DNA of 64,000 bases from contig JAOSJX010000012.1 of assembly GCA_027493875.1 (NCBI GenBank), positions 62,001-126,000 of the forward strand. The letters are read 5' to 3'. The notes beneath the pieces are model-generated. The model had not been told where the DNA came from and searched no databases. It saw nothing but the letters and a program-made list of their open reading frames with translations. The translations under genes and the position numbers were made by a program. Positions 18,341 to 28,877 of this stretch are shown one piece after another (the stretch's first letter is position 1; every line of letters starts with the position of its first letter). Source of the stretch: Deltaproteobacteria bacterium. GTDB taxonomy: Bacteria; Lernaellota; Lernaellaia; JACKCT01.

Positions 18341-21300
18341 GTGACGACGATAAAGTCCAAAGCCGCTTTTCCGCGGTCCGCCCGCCGGACGCGCCGTGGT
18401 TTTTCGCTGATCGAATTGATGATCGCCGTTCTTCTGGCGGCGGTCCTCGTGGCGGCGATCTACACGTTGTTCGTGTCGTATCAAAAAGCCGTCATCGTTC
18501 AGGAAGAGAAAGTAGAGATCCAACAGGGCGGGCGCGCGGCGCTTCGCGCGATCAAAGACGACGTCGAGATGATCGGCGCCGGCGTGCGGCGCGACCGCAG
18601 CCAGACCGCGATGATCCACGCCGCGCCGTGGGAACTCGTTTTCAACGGCGACGTCTCGGACGTCGGCGAACTGGGTTCCGGCCTCCAAGTCACGCACGGC
18701 GGCGCCGGATCGCCGTATATCGGCGGCAGTTTCGAGTCGACGGCCGAAACCGTCCGGTATTGGGTGCCGAGCTCCAAGCCGGGCGCCGCGGACAATATTT
18801 ACAGCTACGCCAACATCAAGGACTATTCGTTTCATTCCAACGACAGCGCCATCCTCAAACGCGCGAACGACGGCGCCTATACGGTCGTGGCCACGGGCGT
18901 CCGGTTCGACGACGGCACGCTGCCCCTACCGCGACGGCACCCACGTGCAGCCGTTGTTTACGTATTGGGGGGATTTCGATCTCGATCCGGCGACGCCGGA
19001 CACGCTCTGGGGCGATTCGAACGAAGACGGCGTCCTGAGCAGCGCGGAGATCGCCGCCCTGCTCCAGGGGACGTTTTCGTGGTCGTACCAGGGACCGACC
19101 AGTACGATCAATCTCGGCGCGATGCCCGGCGGCGCGATTTACCTCTCCCGCGTCGGCGCTGTTTTGTCCAACGAAGAGCGGGACGCGGACAACGACGGCG
19201 TGGTGGACCCGAGCGAGGATCTCAATCGCAACGGCAAGATCGACCAGAATCTTCTCGACAGCGCCATCAAGCGCGTGGTGGTCAACGTTTCGATGATCGC
19301 CCAGAAGCCCGATCCCAGCAAAACCTCGTTCAGCCCGGGCGGCGAAACTTTTCGCGAGGCGACGGTGACGACCTCCGTCGATCCGCGCAACCTGGGCACG
19401 GTGGAGGAGCGTAACTGCGGCAACGCGCCGGGTGCTCCGTCAAACTGCTCCGTCGCGCTGGCCGATTGCGAAGGGGCCTACGGTCTGGTGGTGGCGTGGG
19501 ATGCTTCGACGGACGACGGGGACGGCGAAAACGACGTCCTTTGGTACGAGATCTACCGCTGGACCAACGTCGAATCCGGCTGCGACGACGCGGCGGATTG
19601 TTTTACGTTCTACTCGATCGTCCCGGCGGACGGCAGCAACAGCTATTCGTTTTTAGATACGGACGTCGAAAAAACCGCGATTTACGACACCGATCCGGGA
19701 TCGCCGACCTACGGCCAATTTGAAGATTGGGAATTCAGCTCCCACAAGTACCGGATTCACGCCGTCGACTGCGGCGACGCGCACTCCGCGGGGTGCAGCA
19801 CGGCAACGGTCACGCCGACCGTCGCGTTCCCGCAGGATCCGATCGACATCGAAGCTGTGGGATACGCCCTGCTATGTGGACCCGTCGTCGACGGGGGGCG
19901 TGCCGCCCGCGGATCTCGGATCGATCACGGTGGCCTGGCAGCGTGCGCTCGACGATCCGAGCTCGGTTAATGAATACTGGATCTTCCGGTCGGATTTGAA
20001 CGATCCGTTCACGTTCAACGAGGAAATGCCGGTCGCCCGCGTCAAGACGAGCGACGCCGAGTCGTGCACCGGCGTCATCGACAGCCTGCTTGCCGCGGAG
20101 CGGGCGTGCTACAACAAGCCGTTCTACCGTTGGGGCAATTATTACGTCTGGCGCGACCAGCCCAATGCCCCGGGGCGGACGCTCGCCGTGGGGCCGGTCG
20201 ACGGCATGGCCTTCGGCCTTCCGGATGGAGGCTACGGCGCCACCGGCACGAGCCCGACGGGGAGCGGCTTCGTTGCGGCGAACATGCACATCTACAATTA
20301 CAAGGTCAAATCGTATCGGCAGGCGGACCAATGCACATCGCGCGGGACCGTTTTCGCGTCCGATTGCGGCCATTATTTCAACACGCAGTCGTTCAACGCG
20401 TATGACGGCGCCGCCGTCGCCCCGGGACGGTTTTCTCCGCCGTGGGATTTCCGCGTCCAGAACGCGTCGAGCCACGACGACTTCAACGGCACCACCTTCC
20501 CCGCTTTAAGGTCTTCTGGAACGCGTCGCCGACGCAGTTTTGCGAAGGCCCGGCCACGCCGAACCACGATATTCCCGATATGACCTGGTACTACGTCTAC
20601 CGCTCGCAAACGTCCATGCAGTACGCCGGGGCGGGCAATCGGCTGATCCCCATCATCATGGTGGAGGACGCGTCGACGAACCTGACGGGCGAGATCAATA
20701 TATTCAAGGCGTTCGCGTCGCCGCAAAAGTCGTCGATGCTGGTTTACCGCGCCGCGCAGATCACCGATAAAACGAAAATAGACTGGAATTTCGAGGAAGA
20801 ACGCGGCGACGAGACCTCTGCGTGGACGCTCGTCACCGGCGCCTCCGCGGACCTGCGGCCCGATATTTCCTCGTTCGCCAGCAGCAATTACGCACTGCCG
20901 GCCAACCCTGAATCGTTCTTTCCCGAACCCGTCTACGAATACATGGTCGCGGGCGTGACGGCGGACATCAGCGGCAACCCGGTCAACACCTCGGACCAGC
21001 CGTGGTCTTTCGGCGCGTCGTGCGTCGAGGAGGGGCGGTTCGAATGCCCGTGCAACGTCGACGTGACCGCCGAAATCACGGATTACTGCGCGCTCCACGG
21101 CGACGTCGCGGTTTCGTGGAACTGGGTGGACGGAAACGTCCCGCCCGACGGCTCGCGGGTGTGGCTTGTCGCGAAGGACGTTCAGAACCTGACCAATCCG
21201 TGGGAGGTCGTGGATCTGGTGATCGATCCCACGGGGGGCAGAATCCCGACGACTGCGGCGTCGGCGGCGGATCCTGCACGGGCGTTCATTCCTACAGCGC

Positions 21301-23051
21301 GCCGGGAGGGTTCGAATCGATCTGCCCGGGCACGTCGTATATTTACGCGATTCAGGTGGAGTGCGCCGACAGCACGGGGCTTAATCTGACCTGCTCGCGC
21401 ATCGTCAACCTGGACGGGGCGCAGGAGTTTCCGGGCCTGCCCGACCAAGCGACATCTGTGCTTCCAAAACCAGCGCCCGTCCGGCTCGCCGGATTGTACG
21501 GATACCACCGGCGTCAACTGCGCCACCGGGACCGTCTCGTTTGAAATCCGCGACGTCATGGACGGTTGCGCGGGCAACGTGCTGACCGACGACAACTATT
21601 TATGGTTCCGCATCGAGCGGCGCTCGGTGGCCGCGGTGTCTTATGTGCCGGGATTCTTCGAGTCGTGCGTGAACTGTCCGCTGATCGAGAACGGCGACAG
21701 TAACTGCGCGCCGGGGGACGACCCCTCGACGTGCCTGATCGGATATAATATCAATCTCGATCGCGATACGACCGCCGGCGGATCCGTCGCCTACGATATC
21801 GACAGCGGACGGTTTTATTCGGGCTACGCGGCGAACGCGGTTTACATGAAACGCATCGAGAAGCGTCCGGGCATGAACCGCTACGTTTTCCAGGAATCCA
21901 GCCTGCCGGCGAACCGCGTGTATCAATACAAGGTGACGATCATGGCGGAACATCCGGCGGGAACGTCGAAACCGGAATGTGTATCCAACCAATACGCGAG
22001 CTGCGCCGATCAGTGCAACGGCTCGTTCAACGGTTTGCGAGAATATCAGATCATCGCCGATCTGGCGGCCGTCAATCAGTGCTATCCGCCGGTCGAGAAA
22101 CCCTATGCCGGCGGCGATCCCAACAACGGCTTCCCGCCGCTCGCGGATCAGGGCGATGTGGATAACCTCGATTGGTCGACGGCCCATGTCATTACGACCT
22201 CCGAGCAGCCGTGGGCCGCGGACGCGAACGCCGTCAACGATTTCCGGTACATCAACGACAACGACCCCTCGGGCAACATCCGCAACATCCGGACGAACTT
22301 CAGCGGCGCCGGGCAAAACGGCAATCTCTGGAGCAACTTCAACACGGGGGTTTGCGGCGCGTCCGTCACCGGGTCGGCGCAAACGCTTTCACAGAATCTG
22401 ATGATGCATTTCCACGCGCGCACGGGCATCGCCGACCAGGTGCTCAGCACGGCGATCCGCGGAAACTACGTCTCCTCGCTCGGCAACGAGAATTTCCTGC
22501 GCCTGGATATGGATTTTATCTCGGGGACGAACGAGATCGGCCGGGTGATCTACACGACCTCCGCCGGCGGCACGGTGAGCCTGACGACGTCGACGACGAA
22601 CCCTGGCAACAACGGGCGTGATGTCGAGTGGTGGTCCTATTTCGTCTTGGCGTGTTCCAATCAGATCACGGGACACGCGGAGGAGGGTCACACCTACGTG
22701 TATATGTGGGGGCGGCCCGACCCGGGACGGACGCACGACTGGAAGACCGGGACACCGAACTACACGTCCACCACGCCGACGGTGTCGTGGCGAAGCGTCG
22801 GGAAGAACACGACCGCGGCGATCAAAGTTACAGGTCCGCTCCCTCCGGGGTGCGGGTCGTGTACGTCCGCCGGAGGCGGCGAGTTCAATTGCCCGTCGGG
22901 GGTGTCCTATAAGTGCGTCGTGCCGAGGTTCGGAAAGATCGGGTGGTTCGCAAACGCGTACACGGCGACCACGCTGAACCGCTTCGATAAAATCCGCATC
23001 GACCCGTTGTGCACCTCGTGTCCGCCCCCCGGACTGCCCACGCCGCCATGA
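18341..23051 (+). CDS. pilW: Giant PilW-type minor prepilin with fibronectin-III-like extension
   Basis: GTG 18341 (GAGGG upstream) starts a 20-residue leader ending RRG, then FSLIELMIAVLLAAVLVAAI with Glu5, a class III prepilin signal. Residues to about 355 form a PilW domain (EIQQGGRAALRAIKDDVEMI) with EF-hand-like loops DSNEDGVLSSAE and DADNDGVVDPSED. A usual PilW would end near SVDPRNLG (about 19400), but no stop or new start follows. The frame continues for about 1,200 residues with at least four fibronectin-III-like modules (VVAWDASTDD...YEIYR; TVAWQRALDD...YWIFR; KVFWNASP...YYVYR; AVSWNWVDGN...VWLVA) and many Cys. The C-terminal 300-residue domain is unrecognised. At least six indels interrupt it. 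A hairpin terminator follows. It is a candidate tip adhesin replacing PilY1, which is absent here (inference). Confidence 0.75.
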
Positions 23052-23097
23052 TCGGCCGGGCGTCCACCGCGCCCCGAAGTACCGCTTTCAACGAGAA

Positions 23098-23127
23098 CCG
23101 CGCGAACCCGAAGTTCGCGCGGTTTTT
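23098..23127 (+). terminator. Rho-independent terminator after pilW
   Basis: A perfect 10-base stem (CCGCGCGAAC at 23098-23107 with GTTCGCGCGG at 23113-23122) and a 5-base loop are followed by five T. It ends the minor-pilin operon. Confidence 0.9.
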
Positions 23128-23220
23128 CACAACGGGACGGGGCGCGCCCCGAGCCCGCCAACGGACCGAAACTACAGCTTTTCTCGGGGCCCGCCGATTC
23201 CCTTGGGGTGGGAGAAAGGC

Positions 23221-23248
23221 TTGACACCACTAGTTATTTCCGTAAACA
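23221..23248 (+). promoter_or_regulatory. Sigma-70-like promoter for pilMNOPQ
   Basis: TTGACA at 23221-23226 and TAAACA at 23243-23248 are separated by 16 bases. The predicted start lies about 55 bases before pilM. It follows a strong terminator, so pilMNOPQ has its own transcription start. Confidence 0.55.
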
Positions 23249-23309
23249 TGACACCGCTTAAGAGTCGCAGGCGAACGTGGGTGCCGGAAACAGCTAGGTA
23301 GGAGCGTAT

Positions 23310-24362
23310 ATGCTGCTGTCCAGGAGCAAGAGTCTGCTGGGCCTCGACATCGGTTCGAGCAGCGTCAAAGTGCTTGAACTGAAAGAGACGAAGACGGGCT
23401 ATCAACTCGCGAATTTCGGCGTCGAACCGCTGCCGCACGAAACGATCGTCGATTCGACGATCATGAATGCGCCCGCCGTCGTCGCGGCCATCCGCAAGCT
23501 GATTTCCGCCAATCAGATCAAGACGAAGGACGTGGCGACCTCGGTGTCCGGCCATTCGGTCATCATTCGCAAGATCACCCTCCCGCTCATGACCGACGAG
23601 GAAATCGCCAGCAACATCCAGTGGGAAGCCGAGCAGTACATCCCCTTCGACATCAACGAAGTGAATATCGACTACCAACGCCTGGAAAGCACGTCCGACG
23701 ATCAGGGTAGCCAGGACGTGCTGCTGGTGGCGGTCAAAAAGGACATGGTCAACGACTACGTCGCGGTCATCAACGAAGCCGGCCTCACGCCCGTCGTCAT
23801 GGACGTGGACGCGTTCAGCGTCCAGAATATGTACGAGGTCAATTACGAGTTGCAGCGCGGCAAGGTGATCGCGCTGGTCAATATCGGCGCCGGCGTCATC
23901 AACATCAATATCGTCCACAACGGCAATTCCGTTTTCACGCGCGACATGTCCATCGGGGGCAACCACCTCACCGAGGAAATTCAGAAGCGGTTCGGCGTGA
24001 GTTTCGACGAGGCGGAACAGCTCAAGATCAACGGCAGCGGCGACCGCAAGGCGGAAATCGAGGAGATCGTCGAAAACTTGAGCCAAGCCATCGCGCTCGA
24101 AACGCAGCGCAGTCTCGACTTTTTCATCGCCACCAGTTCGATCGGCCATATATCGCAGGTTTATTTATCGGGCGGGTGCGCCAAGAGCCCTCGGCTGGCG
24201 GAAACGATCCAGAAGCAGATCGGCATCCCCGTCGAGGTCGTCAATCCCTTCAACAACATCGAGATTAGCCCGAATAAGTTCGACATGGACTACATCCGCG
24301 ATGTCGGTCCGTTGTGCGGCGTGGCGGTCGGTCTCGCGCTCAGGAGGGTCGGCGATAAATGA
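23310..24362 (+). CDS. pilM: Type IV pilus assembly protein PilM
   Basis: This intact 350-residue cytoplasmic actin-like ATPase fold protein binds the N-terminus of PilN and couples the inner-membrane alignment complex to the pilus motor. It carries the nucleotide-binding GLDIGSSSVKVLEL near the N-terminus, the family hallmark WEAEQYIPFDINEV, NIGAGVININIV and the C-terminal YLSGGCAKSPRL. The length is normal. AGGAG precedes ATG 23310. Its stop overlaps the pilN start (ATGA). Confidence 0.97.
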   Translation: MLLSRSKSLLGLDIGSSSVKVLELKETKTGYQLANFGVEPLPHETIVDSTIMNAPAVVAAIRKLISANQIKTKDVATSVSGHSVIIRKITLPLMTDEEIASNIQWEAEQYIPFDINEVNIDYQRLESTSDDQGSQDVLLVAVKKDMVNDYVAVINEAGLTPVVMDVDAFSVQNMYEVNYELQRGKVIALVNIGAGVININIVHNGNSVFTRDMSIGGNHLTEEIQKRFGVSFDEAEQLKINGSGDRKAEIEEIVENLSQAIALETQRSLDFFIATSSIGHISQVYLSGGCAKSPRLAETIQKQIGIPVEVVNPFNNIEISPNKFDMDYIRDVGPLCGVAVGLALRRVGDK

Positions 24363-24951
24363 TCAAGGTTAACCTGCTCCCGGAAGTCAGCCGCAAGGCC
24401 GTTCGCAAGAAGGCCCGTCCGACCCGTGAAATTCCGGTCACCTGGATCCTCATCGGCCTCGTCGCGGCGCTTTTGACGACGGTTGTCCTGGGCGCCTTTC
24501 ACTGGACCTTCACGAAAAAAGTGGCGAGCCTTAACGAGGAAATCGCCGGCGTCGAACGGGAAATTCAAAAGCTCGGTATTGAGATTCAAAAAGTCGAGCG
24601 CTACAAGGCGCAAAAGGAAGACCTGGAAAATAAACTGAACATCATCAATCAGCTTCAGGTCGCGCAGAGAGGCCCGGTCCACCTGCTGGACCAACTGGCG
24701 GGCGCTGTTCCGCCCCGCTTGTGGCTCAACGAGATTAGCGAGAACGGCGCGGCGATCACCATTGTCGGCTCCGCGCTGGACAACCAGCAGGTGAGTACGT
24801 TTATGGAAAACCTTGAAAAGTCCCCCTTCTTCAGCAACGTCGAACTGAGCCAGAGCACGTTGGGCGGCCAGGGGGGCGGGCCGGCGGAACCGCGGAACAG
24901 GTCAACACGTTCCACCTGACCAGCAATATTCATTTCCCGAAGGATCTCTAA
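24359..24951 (+). CDS. pilN: Type IV pilus assembly protein PilN
   Basis: This bitopic inner-membrane protein has the cytoplasmic N-terminal motif MIKVNLLPE that docks into PilM, one helix (TWILIGLVAALLTTVVLGAF) and a coiled coil (about residues 60-100, EIAGVEREIQKL). A ferredoxin-like periplasmic domain follows (QLAGAVPPRLWLNEIS). An indel in the G-rich run near 24870-24880 shifts the end; corrected, it finishes TFHLTSNIHFPKDL at TAA 24949-24951, giving about 197 residues. It pairs with PilO downstream. Confidence 0.95.
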
Positions 24952-25004
24952 ACCGTGACGTCCGAACAGACGAGATTCCGAAGGGTGGATCGAGGGGCTG
25001 ATTG

Positions 25005-25566
25005 ATGGGGAACTCCAAGAAAATCCTGGTCATCGTCGCGATCGTCGTCGCGGTGTGCGTGGGCTATCTTTTCTTGTTTTTCCAGCCCGTGCGCGTGGAG
25101 ATCGACGACCTGGAGCGGACGCTTCAAAAGAAAAAAGCGGACATGCTCGAGAAGCAGCGCATCGCCAAGGACGTCGACAAATTTGACCGCATGGTTGAGG
25201 AGCTCAACGAGCGTTTGAACGAATCGCTTGCGCGCTTGCCGAATGAAAAGGAAATTCCCGGAAATTCTGCGCCTCTTGTCCAAGCTCGCCGGGATTTCGG
25301 GCATTGAGATGATCGAGTTCAAAGTGCTTCCCGAAGCGCGCAAGACGCTCTACAGCGAGATTCCGATCGAGATGCAACTAAAGGGCGGTTTCCACAACAT
25401 CGCCATCTTTTTCGACAAGATCGGCAAGCAGGACCGCATTATCAATATTTCCAACGTCAAGATCGCCAGCCCCACCAAGGAGACCGGCGAGACGATCGTT
25501 ACAACCAGTTGCACGGCGACGGCGTTCCGTTTCCTGCCGATCGCGCAACAACCACCGGCCCAATGA
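25005..25566 (+). CDS. pilO: Type IV pilus assembly protein PilO
   Basis: This bitopic inner-membrane partner of PilN has one N-terminal helix (ILVIVAIVVAVCVGYLFLFF), a coiled coil (DDLERTLQKKKADMLEKQ) and a periplasmic domain (IEMQLKGGFHNIAIFFDKIG, the typical PilO end region). One extra G in CCCGG near 25260 shifts the frame; corrected, it reads KEIPEILRLLSKLAGISGIE. The start ATG 25005 has GAGGGG upstream. A GTG 53 bases after pilN could be an alternative start but is out of frame as sequenced. Confidence 0.93.
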
Positions 25567-25576
25567 GGATTGCGAT

Positions 25577-26185
25577 ATGACGAAATCCACCCGGCAAGCA
25601 TGGGCTCGATTCGGCGTGGTCGTCCTCGGCCTCACGCTGATTCTCTCCGCGTCGGCCGGTTGCGGTTTATTCGGCGGGGACGAGGAAGCCGGTCCCGGAG
25701 AACAGGCGTTGGCCGAGCAGGCCGCAAAAACAGCCGAGAAGGTCGAAAAGGCGATCGAAAAAACCACGGACATCAAGGTCGAAACGCTGACGGAAAAAGC
25801 CCCCGTGATGCCGCCGGCCTCCAGCTTCACCTACGATCCTATTAATAAAATCGATCCGTTCTCCGTGTTCTCCTCGGAAATCGAGTTTCCCGCGGCCGGC
25901 GGGAAAGACGAAAATATTCTCACCAAATACGAAATCCGCTATTTCCGCCTCGCCGGCATCGTGATGGACGAGAGCCAGCCCCGTGCGATCTTCGAGGACC
26001 CCCGCGGTCATTCGTACGTGGTTTACGTGGGAACGCCGATCGGACGAAATTTGGGCGTGGTCGAGCAGATCGGGCAGGATTCCGTGATCGTCAGCGAGCA
26101 ACGTTTCGTGCCCGGCGGACCGACGGAAGTGGAAACCGTACAACTTGTGATTAAGCTTCATCCCGAACGGGATAAGGAATCTTAA
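25577..26185 (+). CDS. pilP: Type IV pilus lipoprotein PilP
   Basis: This intact 202-residue lipoprotein has a lipobox at ASAGC (about residue 29). An Ala/Glu/Lys-rich linker follows, then FTYDPINKIDPFSVF, the conserved motif that contacts the PilNO dimer. The C-terminal beta domain (LAGIVMDESQPRAIFEDPRG) interacts with the N0/N1 region of PilQ. It links the inner-membrane complex to the secretin. Confidence 0.96.
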   Translation: MTKSTRQAWARFGVVVLGLTLILSASAGCGLFGGDEEAGPGEQALAEQAAKTAEKVEKAIEKTTDIKVETLTEKAPVMPPASSFTYDPINKIDPFSVFSSEIEFPAAGGKDENILTKYEIRYFRLAGIVMDESQPRAIFEDPRGHSYVVYVGTPIGRNLGVVEQIGQDSVIVSEQRFVPGGPTEVETVQLVIKLHPERDKES

Positions 26186-26196
26186 GGAGGACTTTG

Positions 26197-27684
26197 ATGG
26201 GCAAGTCCAGCAATCGGACTTTCGAAGGGTCTCGGCGGACGGTTTGTCTTCTCGTCGCCGCGGCCTTTGTCACGGCGGCTTTGCTCTATTCCTCGTCGCC
26301 CGCGTACGCGCAGGAGGAAGGGTACGTCCCCCTCACCGGCGAGTTCGCGGAAAAGCAGTACTTCGGGAAGAAAATCTCGATGGACTACCAAGACGCCGAG
26401 GTCAAGAGCGTTCTCCGCGTCCTGTCCGAGGTGTCCGGGATGAATATCATCGCCGGCGACGACGTGGCCGGCAAAGTGACGATCAAGTTGGAGAACGTTC
26501 CCTGGGATCAAGCGCTGGACGTGATTCTGAAAACCAAGAAGCTGGGGATGGTGCAGGAAGGCAACATCATCCGCGTCGCCCCGGCGGTTTCCCTTCAGGC
26601 GGAGGACACGCAGCGCCTGGCGGCGGAGCAGTCCAAGCTCATGCTCGAGGAGCTCGTTCTCGAAATGGTCCCGGTGTCGTACGCTAATGCCGATGATCTC
26701 AAACAGTCGGTCCAGTCGGTGTTGTCCTCCCGCGGGACAGTGGTTGTCGACGAGCGTACCAACGTCCTGGTTATTAAGGACGTCAAGACCACGTTGGAGC
26801 AAGCCAAAAAATTGATCATCAACCTCGACACGCAGACGCCCCAGGTTCAGATTATGGCACGCATCGTCGAGGCCAACACGGACTTTACGCGGGAGCTCGG
26901 CGTGAAGTGGGGCGGCATCTATTACGCGGACGCCGCGCACGGGAACCCGACGGGATTGACCTTCCCGAACAGCGTTCGCGTCAGCGGCGCGAACGCCACC
27001 GGCGAACAGATCGGCGGCACCACGACCGGTCAGCAGGTCGGCGGCACCGCGGCCGGATCGACGATTCCGAGCATCCCGAACGCCAACTACGTCGTAAACC
27101 TCCCGGCCCCGATCGGCCTCGGCGCGGGCGGCGGCGTGGGCATCACGATGGGGTCGGTCAACGATGTCGTGTCCCTCGATCTCCAGCTCTCCGCCATGGA
27201 AACGCGCGGCGAGGGCAAGGTTATCAGCCAGCCGAAGGTGGTGACGCTCGACAACAAGGAAGCGTCGATCACGCAGGGCGTGAGCATTCCGTTCCAGATT
27301 CGCCAGCAGGGCGAAACGTCGCTGTCCTTTATCGAAGCGAATCTCAATTTAACCGTGACGCCGCACGTAACGAACGATAAGAGTATCGTCATGGTCATTC
27401 AGATCGCCAAGAACGCTCCGAACACGGCCATTCCGACGTCGACCGGCGACCCGGCGATCGACAAAAAGGAAGCCAAGACTGAAACGCTCGTCCGCAACGG
27501 CGAAACGGCGGTGATCGGAGGCATCTTTGCGTCGGAGGAATCTCGGACCGAGCTGTCGGTGCCTTGGCTTTCGCGGATTCCGATTCTCGGTTTCTTCTTC
27601 CGCGATCGGAAGCAGACCAATAAGCGCACCGAATTGCTGATTTTCATTACGCCGCGCATCGTTCAGGACAAGCCCGTCGTCTGA
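26197..27684 (+). CDS. pilQ: Type IV pilus secretin PilQ
   Basis: This outer-membrane secretin forms the channel for the pilus fibre. ATG 26197 has AAGGAGG 6 bases upstream and a signal peptide ending PAYAQ. After a short linker come the N0/STN domain (ISMDYQDAEVKSVLRVLSEV), the N1/KH-like domain (VPVSYANADDLKQSVQSVLS) and the secretin domain with VISQPKVVTLDNKEA and TVTPHVTND. It ends with the family signature PWLSRIPILGFFFRDR. At 495 residues it is short: it lacks the AMIN repeats found N-terminally in Pseudomonas PilQ. A Gly/Thr-rich insert (GEQIGGTTTGQQVGGTAAGS) lies in the gate region. The frame is intact. Confidence 0.97.
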   Translation: MGKSSNRTFEGSRRTVCLLVAAAFVTAALLYSSSPAYAQEEGYVPLTGEFAEKQYFGKKISMDYQDAEVKSVLRVLSEVSGMNIIAGDDVAGKVTIKLENVPWDQALDVILKTKKLGMVQEGNIIRVAPAVSLQAEDTQRLAAEQSKLMLEELVLEMVPVSYANADDLKQSVQSVLSSRGTVVVDERTNVLVIKDVKTTLEQAKKLIINLDTQTPQVQIMARIVEANTDFTRELGVKWGGIYYADAAHGNPTGLTFPNSVRVSGANATGEQIGGTTTGQQVGGTAAGSTIPSIPNANYVVNLPAPIGLGAGGGVGITMGSVNDVVSLDLQLSAMETRGEGKVISQPKVVTLDNKEASITQGVSIPFQIRQQGETSLSFIEANLNLTVTPHVTNDKSIVMVIQIAKNAPNTAIPTSTGDPAIDKKEAKTETLVRNGETAVIGGIFASEESRTELSVPWLSRIPILGFFFRDRKQTNKRTELLIFITPRIVQDKPVV

Positions 27685-27773
27685 GCCTGCGCCCGGGGCG
27701 TTCGGGAAAACGGTTCTTTGACAGATCTTTCACACCGGGACCCGCCGCAAGGCGGGTTTCGCCCGGAGTTCGG

Positions 27774-28768
27774 ATGAGACGCCTGACGTGGCCGGGATCG
27801 CCCGATCCGCATCCCGTTTATTGGGAGGCGGGCGAGGCGCGCGCGGCGGCCGAAGGATTGGCCCGGCTGGCCGCTCGCGAAGCGGGAGCCGCCGATGTCG
27901 TCGTTCTGGCCGGGAAACGGGTGCTCAAAATATGGCGGCGGGACTTTTTCGACCCGCTGGCCCAAGCGCTCGGGGAATCCCGGTGGTCGCCGTGGACGAC
28001 GCGGAGCACCGGAAGAACCTCGAGCACGAAAAGAAGATCTTTGACAAACTGATCGCTTTGAAATTGGACCGGCAATCCGTCCTCGTCGCCGTCGGCGGCG
28101 GGGTCGTGACCGACATGGTGGGATTTGCCGCCGCCGTTTTTCAGCGCGGGATCCGCTGGATCGCCGTACCGACAACGCTGACGGGGCAGGTTGACGCCGC
28201 CCTGGGCGGAAAAACGGGTGTCGATCATCAGGGGAAAAACATGCTGGGCGCGTTCTGGCAACCGGCGCTGGTCATGTTGGCGCCGGCGTTCCTGACGACG
28301 CTTCCGTTGCGCGAGCGGCGTGCGGGCTTCGCGGAAGTCGTCAAAACGGGTGTCGCGCTTCGTCCCTCCATTCTCGCGGACCTTGAAAAAGATCCCGATA
28401 GCATCTTGGTAGGGCGTTCGGACACGTTGTTGCGCGTGATAAAGGCGTGTGCCAGAGAGAAATTGGCCATCGTGGCGCGCGATCCGGGCGACCGCGGAGT
28501 TCGGGCCGTGCTGAACCTCGGTCATACGGTCGGACACGCGATTGAAGCGGCGGGCGGTTACCGCCGATGGAACCACGGCGAAGCCGTGGCCATGGGGCTT
28601 CTGGTCGAGTGCTCACAGGCTGCGGACTATGGTAAGATGACGGTTGACGAAAAGGACCGCGTCGCGCGCTTGATTTGGCGTCTCGGCCTTGTGCCGAAAG
28701 AAAGACCGGAACCGGAGCGCGTTCGGGGGTTTTTGCGTCTGGATAAAAAAGGCAAGGCGATCGGTTGA
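27774..28768 (+). CDS. aroB: 3-dehydroquinate synthase
   Basis: This enzyme converts DAHP to 3-dehydroquinate in the shikimate pathway, using NAD and a divalent metal. Motifs are GGGVVTDMVGF, VPTTLTGQVDAALGGKTGVD, KNMLGAFWQP, NLGHTVGHAIEA (metal His) and NHGEAVAMGL (metal His). A missing G in CTCGGGG near 27972 shifts the frame; corrected, it reads ALGGIPVVAVDDAEH. The stop at 28768 is also probably false: adding one A to the run at 28745-28750 continues the usual ending DKKRQGDRLMTVLPGPLGKA, which would extend the gene to about 28870. Its place after pilQ recalls the pilMNOPQ-aroKB order of gammaproteobacteria, with aroK missing. Confidence 0.93.
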
Positions 28769-28877
28769 TGACTGTGCTCCCGGGACCGTTGGGAAAAGCC
28801 GTTTTGGCGCCCGTCGCCCCGGGGATTTGGCTCGGAAGAAGCACTGGAACTGGTGAAAAAATGTGGAGGTCTGATCC

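Noticed and set aside
21309..21319. tRNA T-loop-like GGTTCGAATC
   Set aside because: It lies inside the pilW reading frame with no matching acceptor or anticodon stems around it.
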